DNA of 64,000 bases from contig NC_135712.1 in NCBI RefSeq assembly GCF_964656455.1, positions 99,920,294-99,984,293 of the forward strand. The letters are read 5' to 3'. The DNA is from Halichoerus grypus. Taxonomy: Eukaryota > Chordata > Mammalia > Carnivora > Phocidae. The position numbers were made by a program, and so were the translations under genes. Shown one piece after another: positions 35,019 through 46,476 of the stretch. The notes below the pieces were generated by a model. The model searched no databases, had not been told where the DNA came from, and saw only the letters and a program-made list of their open reading frames with translations. Numbering within the stretch: position 1 is the stretch's first letter; each line of letters opens with the position of its first letter.

Positions 35019-36236
35019 GAGCTCATATGCATATATCTTGCGCTGGGACCTAGCCAAAAAAGCAGTGACTTGAAAAGAGCCTAGACCATATGTGAAGGAA
35101 ATTCATTTGCTAATCTTAATTTGCCAGAGGGGCAAAAGCATATTGGCACTCTCCAGGGACAGAGGTGCTGACAGGTACCATTTCTACATTGTCTTTCTAC
35201 CTTGCTAGTGCCAGAACGGGCAGCTACCATTTTTGCAATCACATTCTAGCCTGCCTAAATCCCCTCGCTGGTCACAGCCAGAGCTCCACCAGAGATATCA
35301 AGTGAATGTCTTGTCCCCTGTGCTACTGCTGCAGTGCCCCCAGAGGTGGCAGACAAATGCCTCATCTTACTACATCCCTTTTGTGGCCCCAAAAGGGCCA
35401 GCAGGTGGGTGTCCCATCCTCTTCATGGCCCCCCAAATCCAGGAGGCATACACAGCCTGTAATAGGTGATGCCACTTGAGTGCTGGGCTCAGGAGGCCAG
35501 GGAGTATTGTTTTTCTGAGCCCCATGGGCCTAAAAGAATCAAAGAGACACTTCAAGAAATGACCAGATTAAATGCAAGATTAAATGATAAGGTTCACTGC
35601 CTACACAGGGCCACCCATTCAAAACCAGCAGAGAGCTGTTTCAATGAATACATAGTAACAAACATAAGCAGCCAAGCAAAATGAACAGAAGAATATTTTC
35701 CAAATGGAAGAAGATAAAACTCTAGAAAAAGGCTCAATGAAATAAAGATAAATAATTTACTTGCTAAAGAGTTCACAATGATGCTTACTGTACTCAAGAG
35801 AAAAAATGAAGAGAGAACTTCAATAAAGAGAAAATATAAGTATAAAAAGAGGTCATAGAGCTGAAGAGTATAATAATTGAACTGAGAAATAGTAGCCAAT
35901 AAGGAGAAGAATCAATGATCTGGAAGACAGGGCATTGGAACCCACTCAGAGCAGCAAAAAAAAAAAAAAAAAAAAAATTTCAAAAAATGAAGATAGTTGA
36001 GGGAACAATGGGATAACATCAAGTGGAATAATACTTACATTATAGGGGTTCCAGCAAAAGTAGGGATAGAAAGGGGCAGAAAACTTATTTGGAGATACCA
36101 TGGTTGAAAACTTCCCCAACCTGGGGAAGGAAAGAGATATCCAAATTCAGGAAGCCCAGAGAATTCCAAATAAGATGAACCCAAAGAGACCTTCACCAAG
36201 ACACACTATAAGGAGCATGTCAAATGTTAAAGAAAG
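35019..36236 (+). mobile_element. L1 A2, rest of 5' UTR and ORF1 remnant
   Basis: From 35019 to about 35520 a GC-richer 5' UTR with CCCC-rich text (the 78- and 72-residue frames there are non-coding). From about 35530 ORF1-like sequence: 'gagacacttcaagaaatgac', 'atcaatgatctggaagacag', 'gaaaacttccccaacctggg', 'gatatccaaattcaggaagc'. A 22-base A-run lies at 35957-35978. All frames are broken. Confidence 0.75.
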
Positions 36237-36378
36237 AGATCTCAGGGTCCTGGGATCGAGCCCCGCATCAGGCTCCTTGCTCAGCAGGAAGCCTGCTTCT
36301 CTCTCTCCCACTCCCCTTGCTTGTTTTCCCTCTCTCACTGTGTCTCTGTCAAATAAATAAATAAAATCTTAAAAAAAA
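36237..36378 (+). mobile_element. SINEC, 5'-truncated, in L1 A2
   Basis: Starts inside the SINE body at 'gatctcagggtcctgggatc' and ends in the tail. AAATGTTAAAGAAAG at 36222-36236 and 36379-36393 is a perfect 15-bp target-site duplication, so the missing head reflects truncation at insertion. It splits the ORF1 word 'aaagaaaggatcttaaatgt'. Confidence 0.93.
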
Positions 36379-36393
36379 AAATGTTAAAGAAAG

Positions 36394-36960
36394 GATCTTA
36401 AATGTAGCAAGAGAAAAACAGCTTGTCATGTAAAAGGGATCTGGCACAAGGCTATAAGTGTAATCATCAGCAGAAATTTTACAGGCCAGAGGGAGTACAA
36501 GGATATATTCAAAATGTTAAAAGCAAAACACTTATAACCATGAATATTCTACCTGGCAAGATTATCATGCATAACTGAAAGCCATATAAAGAATTTTTCA
36601 GACATACAAAAGCTATCAGAGTTCATCACCACTAAAGCAGCCCTAGAAGAAACGTTAAAGGGACTTTTTTAACCTGAAAAGAAAGAGCACTAATTACTAA
36701 TAAGAAAACATATAAATGTAAAAATCTCACTGATAATGGTAAATATGTAAAGGAAGTGGATTAATCACTTATAAAACTAGTATAGAGGTTAAAAGAAAAA
36801 GTAGTAAAATTATAACTACAATAATTAGTTAAGGAATACACAAAATAAAAGATGTAAAATACAATATCAAAAATATAAAACACAAAAGGGAGAGTATAAA
36901 TACAGGGTTTTAGAATGTGTTCAAAATTAACTTGCTATCAGTTTAAAAGACTGTTATATA
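36394..36960 (+). mobile_element. L1 A2, end of ORF1 remnant and inter-ORF region
   Basis: Contains 'gtagcaagagaaaaacagct', 'caggccagagggagtacaag', 'gcagccctagaagaaacgtt' (ORF1 C-terminal words), followed by AT-rich inter-ORF sequence. No open frame of note. Confidence 0.75.
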
Positions 36961-37488
36961 CCCCAATTTTTATAGCAGCAATGTCCACAATAGCCAAACT
37001 ATGGAGAGCCTAAATGTCCATCAATAGATGAATGGATAAAGAAGATAGGGTATATGTATACAATGGAATATTATGCAGCCATCAAAGTGACATCTTGCCA
37101 TTTGCAATGACATGGATGGAACTAGAGAATATTATGCTAAGCAAAATAAGTCAATCAGAGAAAGAAAATTATCATATGATCTCACTGATATGAGGAATTT
37201 GAGAAACAAGACAGAGGATCATAGGGGAAGGGAGGGAAAAATGAAACAAGACTAAACCAGAGAGGGACACAAACCATAAGAGACTCTTAATCTCAGGAAA
37301 CAAACTGAGGGTTGCTGGAGTGGAGGAGGGTGGGAGGGATGGGGTGGCTGGGTAATGGGCATTGAGGAGGGTATGTGCTATGGTGAGCACTGTGAATTGT
37401 GTAAGACTGATGAATCACAGACCTGTATCCCTGAAACAAATACATTATATGTTCATAAAAAAAAATTAAAAAAATAAATAAATCTTAA
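36961..37488 (+). mobile_element. L1 3' end that stops at the proximal 3' UTR module
   Basis: Covers the last words of ORF2 ('tatagcagcaatgtccacaa', 'atggaatattatgcagccat', 'tggatggaactagagaatat') and only the first 3' UTR module, to 'ctgtatccctgaaacaaata' plus an A-rich tail at 37456-37488. AAAAGACTGTT is repeated at 36945-36955 and 37489-37499, each followed by TATATA, so the insertion is bounded. Unlike 3203-3589, it lacks the (GAA)n and distal module. Confidence 0.92.
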
Positions 37489-37495
37489 AAAAGAC

Positions 37496-37499
<4 letters not shown>

Positions 37500-37547
<48 letters not shown>
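37500..37547. repeat. (TA)n microsatellite, about 24 units
   Basis: A pure TA array directly after the right target-site duplication of the preceding L1. Such arrays can extrude cruciforms and vary in length. Confidence 0.95.
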
Positions 37548-37550
<3 letters not shown>

Positions 37551-38357
37551 ATTATATGTGAGCCCCATGGTAACCACAAAACAAAAACCTACAAGGATAC
37601 ATAAGACATAATGAGCAAAAATCTAAACATAACACTATAGAAAGTCATCAAACCACAAGGGAAGAAAGTAAAAGATTAAAAGAACAGAAAGGAACTACAA
37701 AACAACCAGAAAATATTAACAACATGGCAATGAGAACATATTTATTCATCAATACCTTAAATGTAAATGGACTAAATTCTCCAATCAAAAGACAGAGTTG
37801 CTAAATAAAGATGTTTCCATACATTGCCTAGAAAAGATTCACCTCATATTTAATCATACACACAGACTGAAAGTGAAGGGATGCAAAAGTCTTTATCATA
37901 CAAAGCAAAGTAAAAAAGAAATCTGGGGCAGCTATACTTATATCAGAACTTTAAAACAAAGATTAATAGAAGTCAGAGATAGCATTGCATAATTATAGAG
38001 GGGTCGATCCAACAAGAAAACAGAACACTTGTAAATATTTATGCACTCAACATAGGAGAATCTAATATATAAAGTGAATATTAAAAAACATAAAGAAATT
38101 GACAGCAATATAATAGTAGGGGACTTTAGTACCATATTTACAACAGTGGATAGATCATCCAGGCAGAAAATTAATAAGGAAACAGTGGCCTTAAGTGACA
38201 CGTTAAACCAGATGGACTGAATAGATATATACAGGACATTCCACCTGAAAACAGTAAAATACATTCTTTTCAAGTGCACATGGAACATTCTCCAGAATAG
38301 ATCATACATTAAGCCACAAAACAACTCTCAATAAATTTAAGATTGAAATCATATCAG
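37548..38357 (+). pseudogene. L1 A2 ORF2 remnant, endonuclease domain
   Basis: Endonuclease words remain readable: 'gtaaatggactaaattctcc' (VNGLNSP), 'gtaaatatttatgcactcaa' (VNIYAL), 'gggactttagtaccatattt' (GDFST, where active copies have GDFNT), 'catggaacattctccagaat' and 'agatcatacattaagccaca' (HGTFSRIDHTLSHK). The frame has stops and shifts. It is cut off abruptly where L1 B begins at about 38358, and no continuation is seen after B. Confidence 0.85.
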
Positions 38358-39013
38358 TAGGGAGGGGCTAAGATGGTGGAGTAGTAGGAGGACCCTAGGC
38401 TTGCCTCCTTCCTCAAACACAGCTAGATAAATATAAAATCAGTTGGAATACCCAAGAAATCAATCTGAGAACTGACCGAAAAAACTGCACAACTAGAGGG
38501 AGAGAAGAGACCACATCATGGAAGGTAGGAAGTGTAGAGACATGGTTTGGGAGAGAAATGGATCACAGATGCTGCAGAGGGGAGGGAGCCCTGGTTGCAG
38601 AAAAAGGTGAGAGAGAGGAGTGCTCCAAACAAAAGACACAGGGTATCAGAATGGATTAAAAAAAAAAAAAGACCCATCTATATACTGCCTACGAGAGACC
38701 ACAGAGATCTGCAAAGCTTCAGTTCTATTGGAAATAGCATCAGATCTCTTTTAACAAGCAAACCAGAACACACTTAGTTAAAACTCACCTTGCTCTGCCC
38801 AAGGTCCAAACACTACCCCCTGCAGGCAAGAAGAAACTGCAGAGGACTGACCTGAGGGCTAGAGCAGCCATAAAACAGCAGAGTACACACAGCACATACC
38901 AGGACACTTCCTGACACCAGAGACACCATAAAGCCATTACTCTCAAGAGCAGGAAACATAACGGTCTTTCCTAACACAGAGAAGAAGACAGAGATCTAGA
39001 CAAAAATGCCAAG
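38358..39013 (+). mobile_element. L1 B, 5' UTR
   Basis: Starts 'gggaggggctaagatggtgg', an L1 5' UTR start. The region 38621-38699 is a near-exact copy of ORF2 sequence found again at 39997-40076; outside it normal UTR-like text resumes ('cacagagatctgcaaagctt', 'ttactctcaagagcaggaaa'). ORF1 begins at about 39014. Confidence 0.8.
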
Positions 39014-39880
39014 ATGGAGGAATTCATCCCAAAAGAAAGAACGAAAGGAAGGCCAGGGATATTATCAAAACAGATATAATTAATATGCCTGATCCAGAAT
39101 TTGAAGCATCAATCATAAGGATACTAGTGGGGCTTGAGAAAAGCACAGAAAACATAAGGGATACCCTTACTGTAGAGATAAAAGAGCTTAAAACCAATCC
39201 AGCTGAAATGAAAAATGCAATAACCAAGATTTGAAACTGACTGGATGTAATGACAAGGATGAATGAATCAGAGGAATGAATAAGTGATACAAAAGACAGA
39301 ATTATGGAAAATAATGAAGCTGAACAAAAAAGGGAAAGAAAAATCTTGGATCACGAAAGTAAACTTAGGGGACTCAGTGACTCCATCAAACAAAATGACA
39401 TTAATTTCATAGGAATCCCAGAAAAAGACAGCAGAGAAAAGGGGGCAGATGGTGTACTAGAGGAAATTATAGCTGAAAACTTCCCTAATCTGGGAAAGGA
39501 AACAGACATCCAAATCCAGGAGGCACAGAAAACTTCTACCAAAATCAACAAAAGCAGGCCAACACCAAGACACGTTGTAGTTAAATTGGCAAAATATAAA
39601 GAACAAAATCCTAAAAGTAGCAAGACAAAAGAAAATTACAAGTGAAGACTAGTGAGTTTAGCAGATCTATTCACAGAAACGTGATAGGCCAGAAGAGAGT
39701 GGCATGATATATTCAACATGATGAATGAGAAAAATCTGCAGCCAAGAATACTCTATCCAGCAAGGCTATCATTCAGAATAGAAGGAGAGATAAATACAAA
39801 CAAACACAAACTAGAGGATTTGGGGCCACTAAACCAGCCCTGCAAGAAATATTAAAGGGGACTCTGAGTGGGAAAGAAAG
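39014..39880 (+). pseudogene. L1 B ORF1 remnant
   Basis: Likely start ATG at 39014 (MEEFIPKE...). The best-preserved frame is 39304-39645, with IPEKDSREKGADGVLEEII, ENFPNLGKETDIQIQEAQ and PRHVVVKLAKYKE, the RRM-like and C-terminal domain of the L1 RNA-binding protein. Downstream words are 'ataggccagaagagagtggc' and 'gcaagaaatattaaaggg'. At least one stop and one frameshift split it. The intact protein coats L1 RNA as a trimer; this one cannot be made. Confidence 0.85.
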
Positions 39881-39947
39881 ACCAAAAGCAACAAAGACTA
39901 GAAAGAAACAGAAAATCTCCAGAAACAATGACAAAACAAGTAATAAA

Positions 39948-41930
39948 ATGGCACTAAATTCATATCAATAATTACTCTGAAAGTAAATGGACCTAATGCT
40001 CCAAACAAAAGACACAGGGTATCAGAATGGATTAAAAAAAAAAAAAAGACCCATCTATATACTGCCTACGAGAGACTCATTTTAGACCTAAAGACACCTG
40101 CAGATGGAAAGTAAGGGGCTGGAGAACCATCTATCATGCTAATGGACATAAAAAGAAAGCTGGAGTAGCCATACTATTATCAGACAAACTAGATTTTAAA
40201 CCAAAGATAGTAATAGGAGATGAAGAAGGGCAGTATATCATAATAAAGGGGTCTATCCAACAAGAAGATCTAACAATTGTAAATATTTATGCCCCCAACT
40301 TGAAAGCACTCAAATATATAGAACAAATGATAACAAACATAAAGGAAATCATTGATAATAATACAAAAATATTAGGTGACTTTAATACTCCACTTACACC
40401 AATGGACAGATCATCTAAGCAGAAAATCAACAAGGAAACAATGACTTTGAAGGACACACGGGACTAGATAAGTTTGAAAGATATAATCAGAATGTTATAT
40501 CCTAAAGGAGAATACAAATCTTTTCAAATGCTCATGGGACATTCTCAGAGTAGATCACATACTAGGTCACAAATCAGGCCTCTACAAGTACAAAAAGATT
40601 GAGATCATGCCATGTGTATTTTCTCACCACAATGCTGTGAAACATTAAGTCAATCACAAGAAAAAATATGAAAAGACCACAAATACATGGAGGTTAAAGA
40701 ACATCCTCATAAGGAATGAATGGGTCAACCAGGAAATTAAAGAAGAAATAAAATACATGGAAACAAATGAAAATGAAAATATGATGGTTCAAAACCTCTG
40801 GGATGCAGCAAAAGCAGTCCTAAGAGGGAAGTATATAGCAATATAGGCCTACCTCAAGAAGGAAAAAAATCTCAAATAAGTAACCTAACCTTACACCTAA
40901 AGGAGCTAGAAAAAGAACAACAAATGAAGCCCTAAAGCCAGTAGAAGAAGGCAAATAATAAAGATTAGAGGAAAAATAAATAATATAGAAAAAAGAAACA
41001 GTAAGACAGATCAATGAAACCAGGAGCTGGTTCTTTGAAAAAATTAATAAAATTGGTAAACACTTAGCCAGACTTAACAAAAAGAAAGGACAAAGGGCCC
41101 AAAATAAATGAAATCACAAATGACAGAGGATAAATAACAATCAATACTACAGAAATACAATTACAAGACAAGAGTGAGAAAAATTATATGCCAACAAATT
41201 GGACAATTTGAAAGGAATGGATGAATTCCTAGAAACATATAAACTACCAAAGCTGAAACAGGAAGACATAGAAAACTTGAACAAACTGATAACCAGCAAA
41301 GAAATTAAATCAGTAATAAAAAATCTCACAATGAACTCTAGAGCCAGACGGCTTCCCAGAGGAATTCTACCCAACAGTTATAGAAGAGTTAATACCTTTT
41401 CTTCTCAAACCGTTCCAAACAATAGAAATGGAAGGAAAACTTCCAAACTCATTCTATTAGACCGGCATTACCCTGATTCCAAAACCAAAGACTCCACTAA
41501 AAAAAAGAAAACTACAAGCCAATATCCCTGATGAACATGGATGCAAAAATTGTCAACAAAATACCAGCAAATTGAATCCAACAGTGCATTAAAAGAACCA
41601 TTCAACACAATCAAGTGGGATTTATTCCTGGGTTGCAAGAGTGGTTCAATATTCACAAATCAATCAAGGTGATATACCACATTAATAAAAGAAAGGATAA
41701 GAACCATATGATCATTTCAATAGATACAGAAAAAGTACCTGACAAAGTATAATATCCATTCTTGATAAAAACTCTCAACAAAGTAGGTTTAGAGGGAACA
41801 CCTCAACATCATAAAGGCAATATATGAAAAACCCACAGCTAATATCATCCTCAATGGGGAAAAACTGAGAACTTTTTCTCTATGTTCAGGAAAGACAGAG
41901 AGGTCCACTCTCACTACTGTTATCTAACAC
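39948..41930 (+). pseudogene. L1 B ORF2 remnant, endonuclease to RT motif B
   Basis: Start ATG at 39948 (MALNSYQ then a stop at codon 8). Endonuclease words: VNGPNAPN (about 39977), 'ctacgagagactcattttag', GDFNTPLTPMD (about 40376), IDHILGHKSG (about 40550). Then 'ctggttctttgaaaaaatta', and the RT start at 41221-41440 (open frame 41199-41531, containing FLETYKLPKLKQEDIENLN). 'caatagatacagaaaaagta' is motif A. The frame is broken many times, for example AFDK has become a different reading. The SINE at 41940 splits motif B from LEVLA. Confidence 0.88.
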
Positions 41931-41939
41931 AGTACTGGA

Positions 41940-42132
41940 TAGGCGCCTGGGTGGCTCAGTTGGTTAAGCATCCAACCCTTGATTTTGGCTCAGGTCATGA
42001 TCTCTCAGTTTCATGAGATCAAGCCCTGTGTCGGGCTCTGTGCTGGGAAGGAGTCTGCTTAAGATTCTTTCCCACTCTCTCTGCCTCTCACTATAAGCTC
42101 TCTCTAATAAATAAATAAATAAAAATGAACTT
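41940..42132 (+). mobile_element. SINEC (Can-SINE) in L1 B ORF2
   Basis: Head 'taggcgcctgggtggctcag', body 'caggtcatgatctctcagtt' and an ATAAATAAATAAATAAAAATG tail. AGTACTGGA occurs at 41931-41939 and 42133-42141 (9 bp; 14 bp with two mismatches). Confidence 0.93.
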
Positions 42133-42141
42133 AGTACTGGA

Positions 42142-42662
42142 AGTCCTAGCCACAGCAATCAGACAACAAAAAGAAATAAAAGGCTTCCAAATCATCATGG
42201 AAATCAAGCTTTTACTATTTATGGACTACATGATACTATATTTAGAAAACCCAAAGATTCCACCAAAAAATTGCAAGAATAAATGAATTCAGTAATGCCA
42301 CAGGATACAAAAATCAACATAAAGAAATCTGTTGCATTTTTAAACACTAATAATCAAGGAGCAGAAAGAGAAATCAAGGAATCGATCCCACTTATAATTA
42401 TGCCAAAAACCATAAGATATTTGGAATAAACTTAACCAAAGAGGTGGAAGACCTATACTCTGAAAACTATAGAACATTTATGAAAGAAATTGAAGAAGAC
42501 AAAAAGAAATGGAAAAACATTCCATGCTCATGGCTTGGAAGAACAAATGTTAAAATGTCTATACTACCTAAAGTAAGCAAATGTTTAATGCAATCCCTAT
42601 CAAAATACCACATGCATTTTTCACAGAGCTAGAACAATCAATCTTAAAATTTGTATGGAACC
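42142..42662 (+). pseudogene. L1 B ORF2 remnant, RT active site and thumb
   Basis: Near 42220 the active-site block reads [16 protein letters not shown], where functional L1 has FADD; the second catalytic Asp is gone. 'aatgaattcagtaatgccac', 'ggaataaacttaaccaaaga' and 'ccatgctcatggcttggaag' follow. Broken frame. Confidence 0.88.
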
Positions 42663-42864
42663 TGGGGCTCCTGGGTGGCTCAGTCATTAAGCATCTGCCT
42701 TCAGCGCAGGTCATGATCCCAGGGTCCTGGGATTGAGCCCCATGTCAGGCTCCCTGCTCCGCAGGAAGCCTGGTTCTCCCTTTCCCACTGCCCCTGCTTG
42801 TGTTCCCTCTCTCATTGTCTCTCTCTCTCTCTGTCAAATAAATAAATAAAATATTAAAAAATAA
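42663..42864 (+). mobile_element. SINEC (Can-SINE) in L1 B ORF2
   Basis: Head 'tggggctcctgggtggctc', body 'aggtcatgatcccagggtcc', CT-rich block and tail. TTGTATGGAACC at 42651-42662 and 42865-42876 is a 12-bp target-site duplication. Confidence 0.95.
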
Positions 42865-42876
42865 TTGTATGGAACC

Positions 42877-43917
42877 ATAAAGGACCCTGAAGAGACAAAG
42901 TAACCTTGCAAAGCTGGAGGCATCACAATTCCAGTCTTCCAGTTATATTACAAAGCTGTAGTGATCAAAACTGTATGGTACTGGCACAAAAACAGCCACA
43001 ATGATCAATGGAACAGAATAGAAAACCCAGAAATGGACCTACAACTATATGGTCAACTAATCTTCAATAATGCAGGAAAGAACATCCAATGGAAAAAAGT
43101 CAGTCTCTTCAACAAATGGTCTTGAGGAAACTGGACAGGAACATACAAAAGAATGAAACTGGACCACTTTCTTACACTATACACAAAAGTAAATTCAAAA
43201 TGGATGAAAAGACCTAAATGGGAGACATCAAAATCCTAGAGGAGAACACAGACACCAACCTCTTTGACATCAGCTATAGCAACTTCTTACTAGATATGTC
43301 TCCAGAGGCAAGGGAAACAAAAGCTTCTGCATAGAAAAGGAAACAATCAACAAAACTAAAAGGCAACCTTCAGAATGGAAGAAGATATTTTCAAATGACA
43401 TATCTTATAAAGGGATAGTATCCAAAATGTGTAAAAAAACTTATCAAACTCAACATTCCAAGAAATAATCCAGTTAAGAAATGGGCAGAAGACATAGAAA
43501 GTTTTCCAAAGAAATACAGATGGTCAATAAATACATGAAAAGATGTTCAATATCAATCTTCATCAAGGAAATACAAATCAAAACCACAATAAGATACCAC
43601 CTCCCACATGTTAGTACGGCTAAGATTAACAACACAGGAAACAACAGATGTTGGTGAGAATGCAAAGAAAGAGGAACCCTCTTACTCTATTGGTGGGGAT
43701 GCAAACTGGTGCAGCCACTATGGAAAACAGTAAGGAGGTTCCTCAAAAAGTTAAAAATAGAGCTACCCTATGACAATTGCACTACTAGGTATTTACCCAA
43801 AGGATATAAAAATACAGATTCAAAGGGGTACATGCATCCTGATGTTTTTAGCAGCATTATTAACAATAGCCAAATCACGGAGAGAGCCCAAATGTCCATC
43901 AGCAATGAATGGGTATA

Positions 43918-43962
<45 letters not shown>

Positions 43963-44275
43963 TGAAATATTACTCAGCTATCAAAAAGAATGAAATCTTG
44001 CCATTTGCAATGACATGGATGGAGCTAGAGAGTCTAAATGCTAAGGGAAATAAGTCAGAGAAAGACAAATACCATATAACAGACTCTGAACTAAAGAGAA
44101 CAAACTGAAAGATGCTGGAGGGGACGTGGGTGGGGAGATGGGTTTTAAGGAGGGCACTTGTGATGAGCACTGGGTGTTGTATGTAAGTGATGAATCATTA
44201 AAGTCCACTCCTGAACCTAATATTACACTGTACGTTAACTGGAATTTAAATAAAAACTTGAAACTAAAACAACAA
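42877..44275 (+). mobile_element. L1 B, ORF2 C-terminus and 3' UTR
   Basis: Words 'acaaagctgtagtgatcaaa', 'aactatatggtcaactaatc', 'tgggcagaagacatagaaag', 'ggtgcagccactatggaaaa' (zinc-knuckle region) and a short D-type 3' UTR ('cactgggtgttgtatgtaag', 'acgttaactggaatttaaat') ending in an (AAC)n/A-rich tail. The frame at 43770-44108 is a shadow of this region. A target-site duplication for B could not be identified. Confidence 0.88.
43919..43959. repeat. (CA)n microsatellite in L1 B, about 20 units
   Basis: A pure CA array just before 'gaatgaaatattactcagc', replacing the short TA-rich stretch found there in young L1 copies. Confidence 0.95.
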
Positions 44276-44279
44276 CAAA

Positions 44280-45224
44280 AAGGAATTTTGTAGATACCAT
44301 CTCAAAAAAATAGGTTAAGACATGGTTTAAAACATGCATATTTAGATTTCCTGGAAAAAAGACAAGAGAGTAGTAAAGTAGAGATCTATGTAGAATATCA
44401 ATCTGCAGATTCTAATTGTCTTATTTGGCTTCTAATTATGCTCAAGCCTCAGGGGGAAGATCAGCTTCTGGCAAGAGTGCAGACAGAATGTTTTTTCCTA
44501 ATTACAAGTATCCAGAGTCTCATCTCCTGCTTCTTTTTTCCTTCTTTCCCCACCCCCCCTTTGTATTTTAGTTCTCCATAGAACAGACCCCTTCTACTAA
44601 ATGCCTTCCAAATATCCACTTTTTTATTCCAACATCTCTAGGGCAATTTCCTATCCACCATCCCTCAGGTACCTGTTTTCTGTAAAATAAGGTCAAATCA
44701 CCCTTGTTTCCTAACCTGTCTCTAATATTAAATGTTCTTACCTGATGTTCTTCTTTGAGGGCAGAGCTGGAATGAAGGCATTGGGCACTGCTATTGCTAG
44801 GCCAGATTTTTTATCTACTCCAAATACCAGAGTGATGATTACTTACATTTTAAATGCAGAATTTGACATATCTAGTGTCATTAAATCTTTACTAAATATG
44901 TGTGCAGAGAATAAAATTTCCGCCTTAATTAAGGTAAAGGTTAAAAGTGAGAAGTATTATCAAGCAATATTATGTATTACATCGATACCCATTTAAAGTC
45001 TGATTCTTGTTATCCTACAGGAAAGGAAAACACAATCTATGCATAGTGATGCTTAAATGGCTTAAAAAAATAATTCCTATCACCAATTACCTTACTACTA
45101 CTGTGTAAAATCCAGTATTTATTTTTAAATATTAGGATGAAAGTGTATTCATGGTTATGTGCATTGGGATTTTCATCTCAAAATTATAATATATCTTACA
45201 ACAGACTAAGAAAAAAGTAAAAAC
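44280..45224. other. Unique stretch between L1 B and L1 C, no gene seen
   Basis: No recognised repeat or gene. The 83-residue frame at 44745-44996 has no domain or exon signal that I can see. Confidence 0.45.
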
Positions 45225-45235
45225 AATTTGATTTC

Positions 45236-45496
45236 GGTGAAGGAGCAAGATGGTGGAGGAGTAGGAGACCTAAATTTCATCTGGTCCCAGGAATTCAGCT
45301 AGATTGGGATCAAACCATTCTGAACACCTACAAACTCAACAGGAGATCAAAGAAAAGAATAGCAGCAACTCTCTGAACAGAAAAGCAACCACTTTCTAGA
45401 AGGGCTCTTCTGATTTGTTTATGGTATATTTTTCTGGGGTCATTGTTACCCTGTTAGCATTTTGTTCTCTCATTCGTCTATTCTCCTCTGGACAAA
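45236..45496 (+). mobile_element. L1 C, very short 5' UTR
   Basis: Starts 'ggtgaaggagcaagatggtg', a young carnivore L1 5' end, right after the left target-site duplication (AATTTGATTTC, 45225-45235; repeated at 50670-50680). Only about 260 bp separate this start from ORF1. The join near 45403 goes straight from 'cactttctagaag' to 'ggctcttctgatttg', which in my recollection of long copies are far apart. A spliced source RNA or an internal deletion would explain it. Confidence 0.85.
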
Positions 45497-46395
45497 ATGA
45501 CAAGATGGAAAAAATCACCTCAAAAAAAAAAGAACAAGAGGCAGTACCAAATGCCAGGGATCTAATCAATACGAACATTAGTAAGATGTTGGAACTAGAT
45601 TTCAGAATGACGATTTTAAAGATACTAGCTAGGCTTGAAAAAAGCATGGAAGATATTAGAGAAACCCTTTCTGGAGAAATAAAAGAACTAAAATCTAAGC
45701 TAGTCAAAATCAAAAAGGCTATTAATGAGGTGCAATAAAAAATGGAGGCTCTAACTGCTAGGATAAATGAAGCAGAAGAAAGAATTAGTGATATAGAAGA
45801 CCAAATGATGGAAAATAAAGAAGCTCAGAAAAAGAGAGATAAACAACTACCTGACCATGAGGGCAGAATTTGAGAGATAAGCGATACCATAAGACAAAAC
45901 AATATTAGAATAATTGGGGATCCCAGAAGAAGAAGAAAAAGAGAGAGGGGCAGAAGGTATTTTGGAACAAATTATAGCAGAGAACATCCCTAATTTGGAG
46001 AAGAAACGGGCATCAAAATCCAGGAGGCACAGAGAACCCCACTCAAAATCAATAAAAATAGGTCAACACCCCAACATCTAATAGTAAAACTCACCAGTCT
46101 CAGAGACAAAGAGAAAATCCTGAAAGCAGCTCGGGAGAAGAGATATGTAACCTGGAATGGTAGAAACATTAGATTGGCAACAGACCTATCCACAGAGACC
46201 TGGCAGGCCAGAAAGGACTGGCAGGATATATTCAGAGCACTAAATGAGAAAAATATGCAGCCAAGAATACTATATCCAGCTAGGCTGTCATTGAAAATTG
46301 AAGGAGAGATAAAAAGCTTCCAAGACAAACAAAAACTAAAGGAATTTGCAAACATGAAACCAGCCCCACAAGAAATATTGAAAGTGGTCCCCTAA
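45497..46395 (+). pseudogene. L1 C ORF1 (RNA-binding protein), frameshifted
   Basis: Start ATG at 45497 (MTRWKKSPQ); an expanded A-run near 45521 shifts the frame into KKKEQEAVPNARDLINTNIS. The coiled-coil-type part (ILARLEKSMEDIRETLSGE) follows, with a stop at 45736. The RRM region is at 45890-46090 and the C-terminal domain at 46174-46395 (TETWQARKDWQDIFRALNEK, LYPARLSLKIEGEIKSF, ending LKVVP and TAA at 46393). Length is close to that expected, but the frame is not continuous, so no full ORF1p is made. Confidence 0.88.
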
Positions 46396-46476
46396 GCAAA
46401 GTGAGAGCCTAAAAGTAACATAAACCAGAAAGGAACAGAGACAATATACAGTAATAGTCACCTTACAGGCAATACA

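Noticed and set aside
37500..37547. CRISPR-like or regularly spaced repeats
   Set aside because: It is a simple TA array; no repeat-spacer structure exists anywhere in the window.
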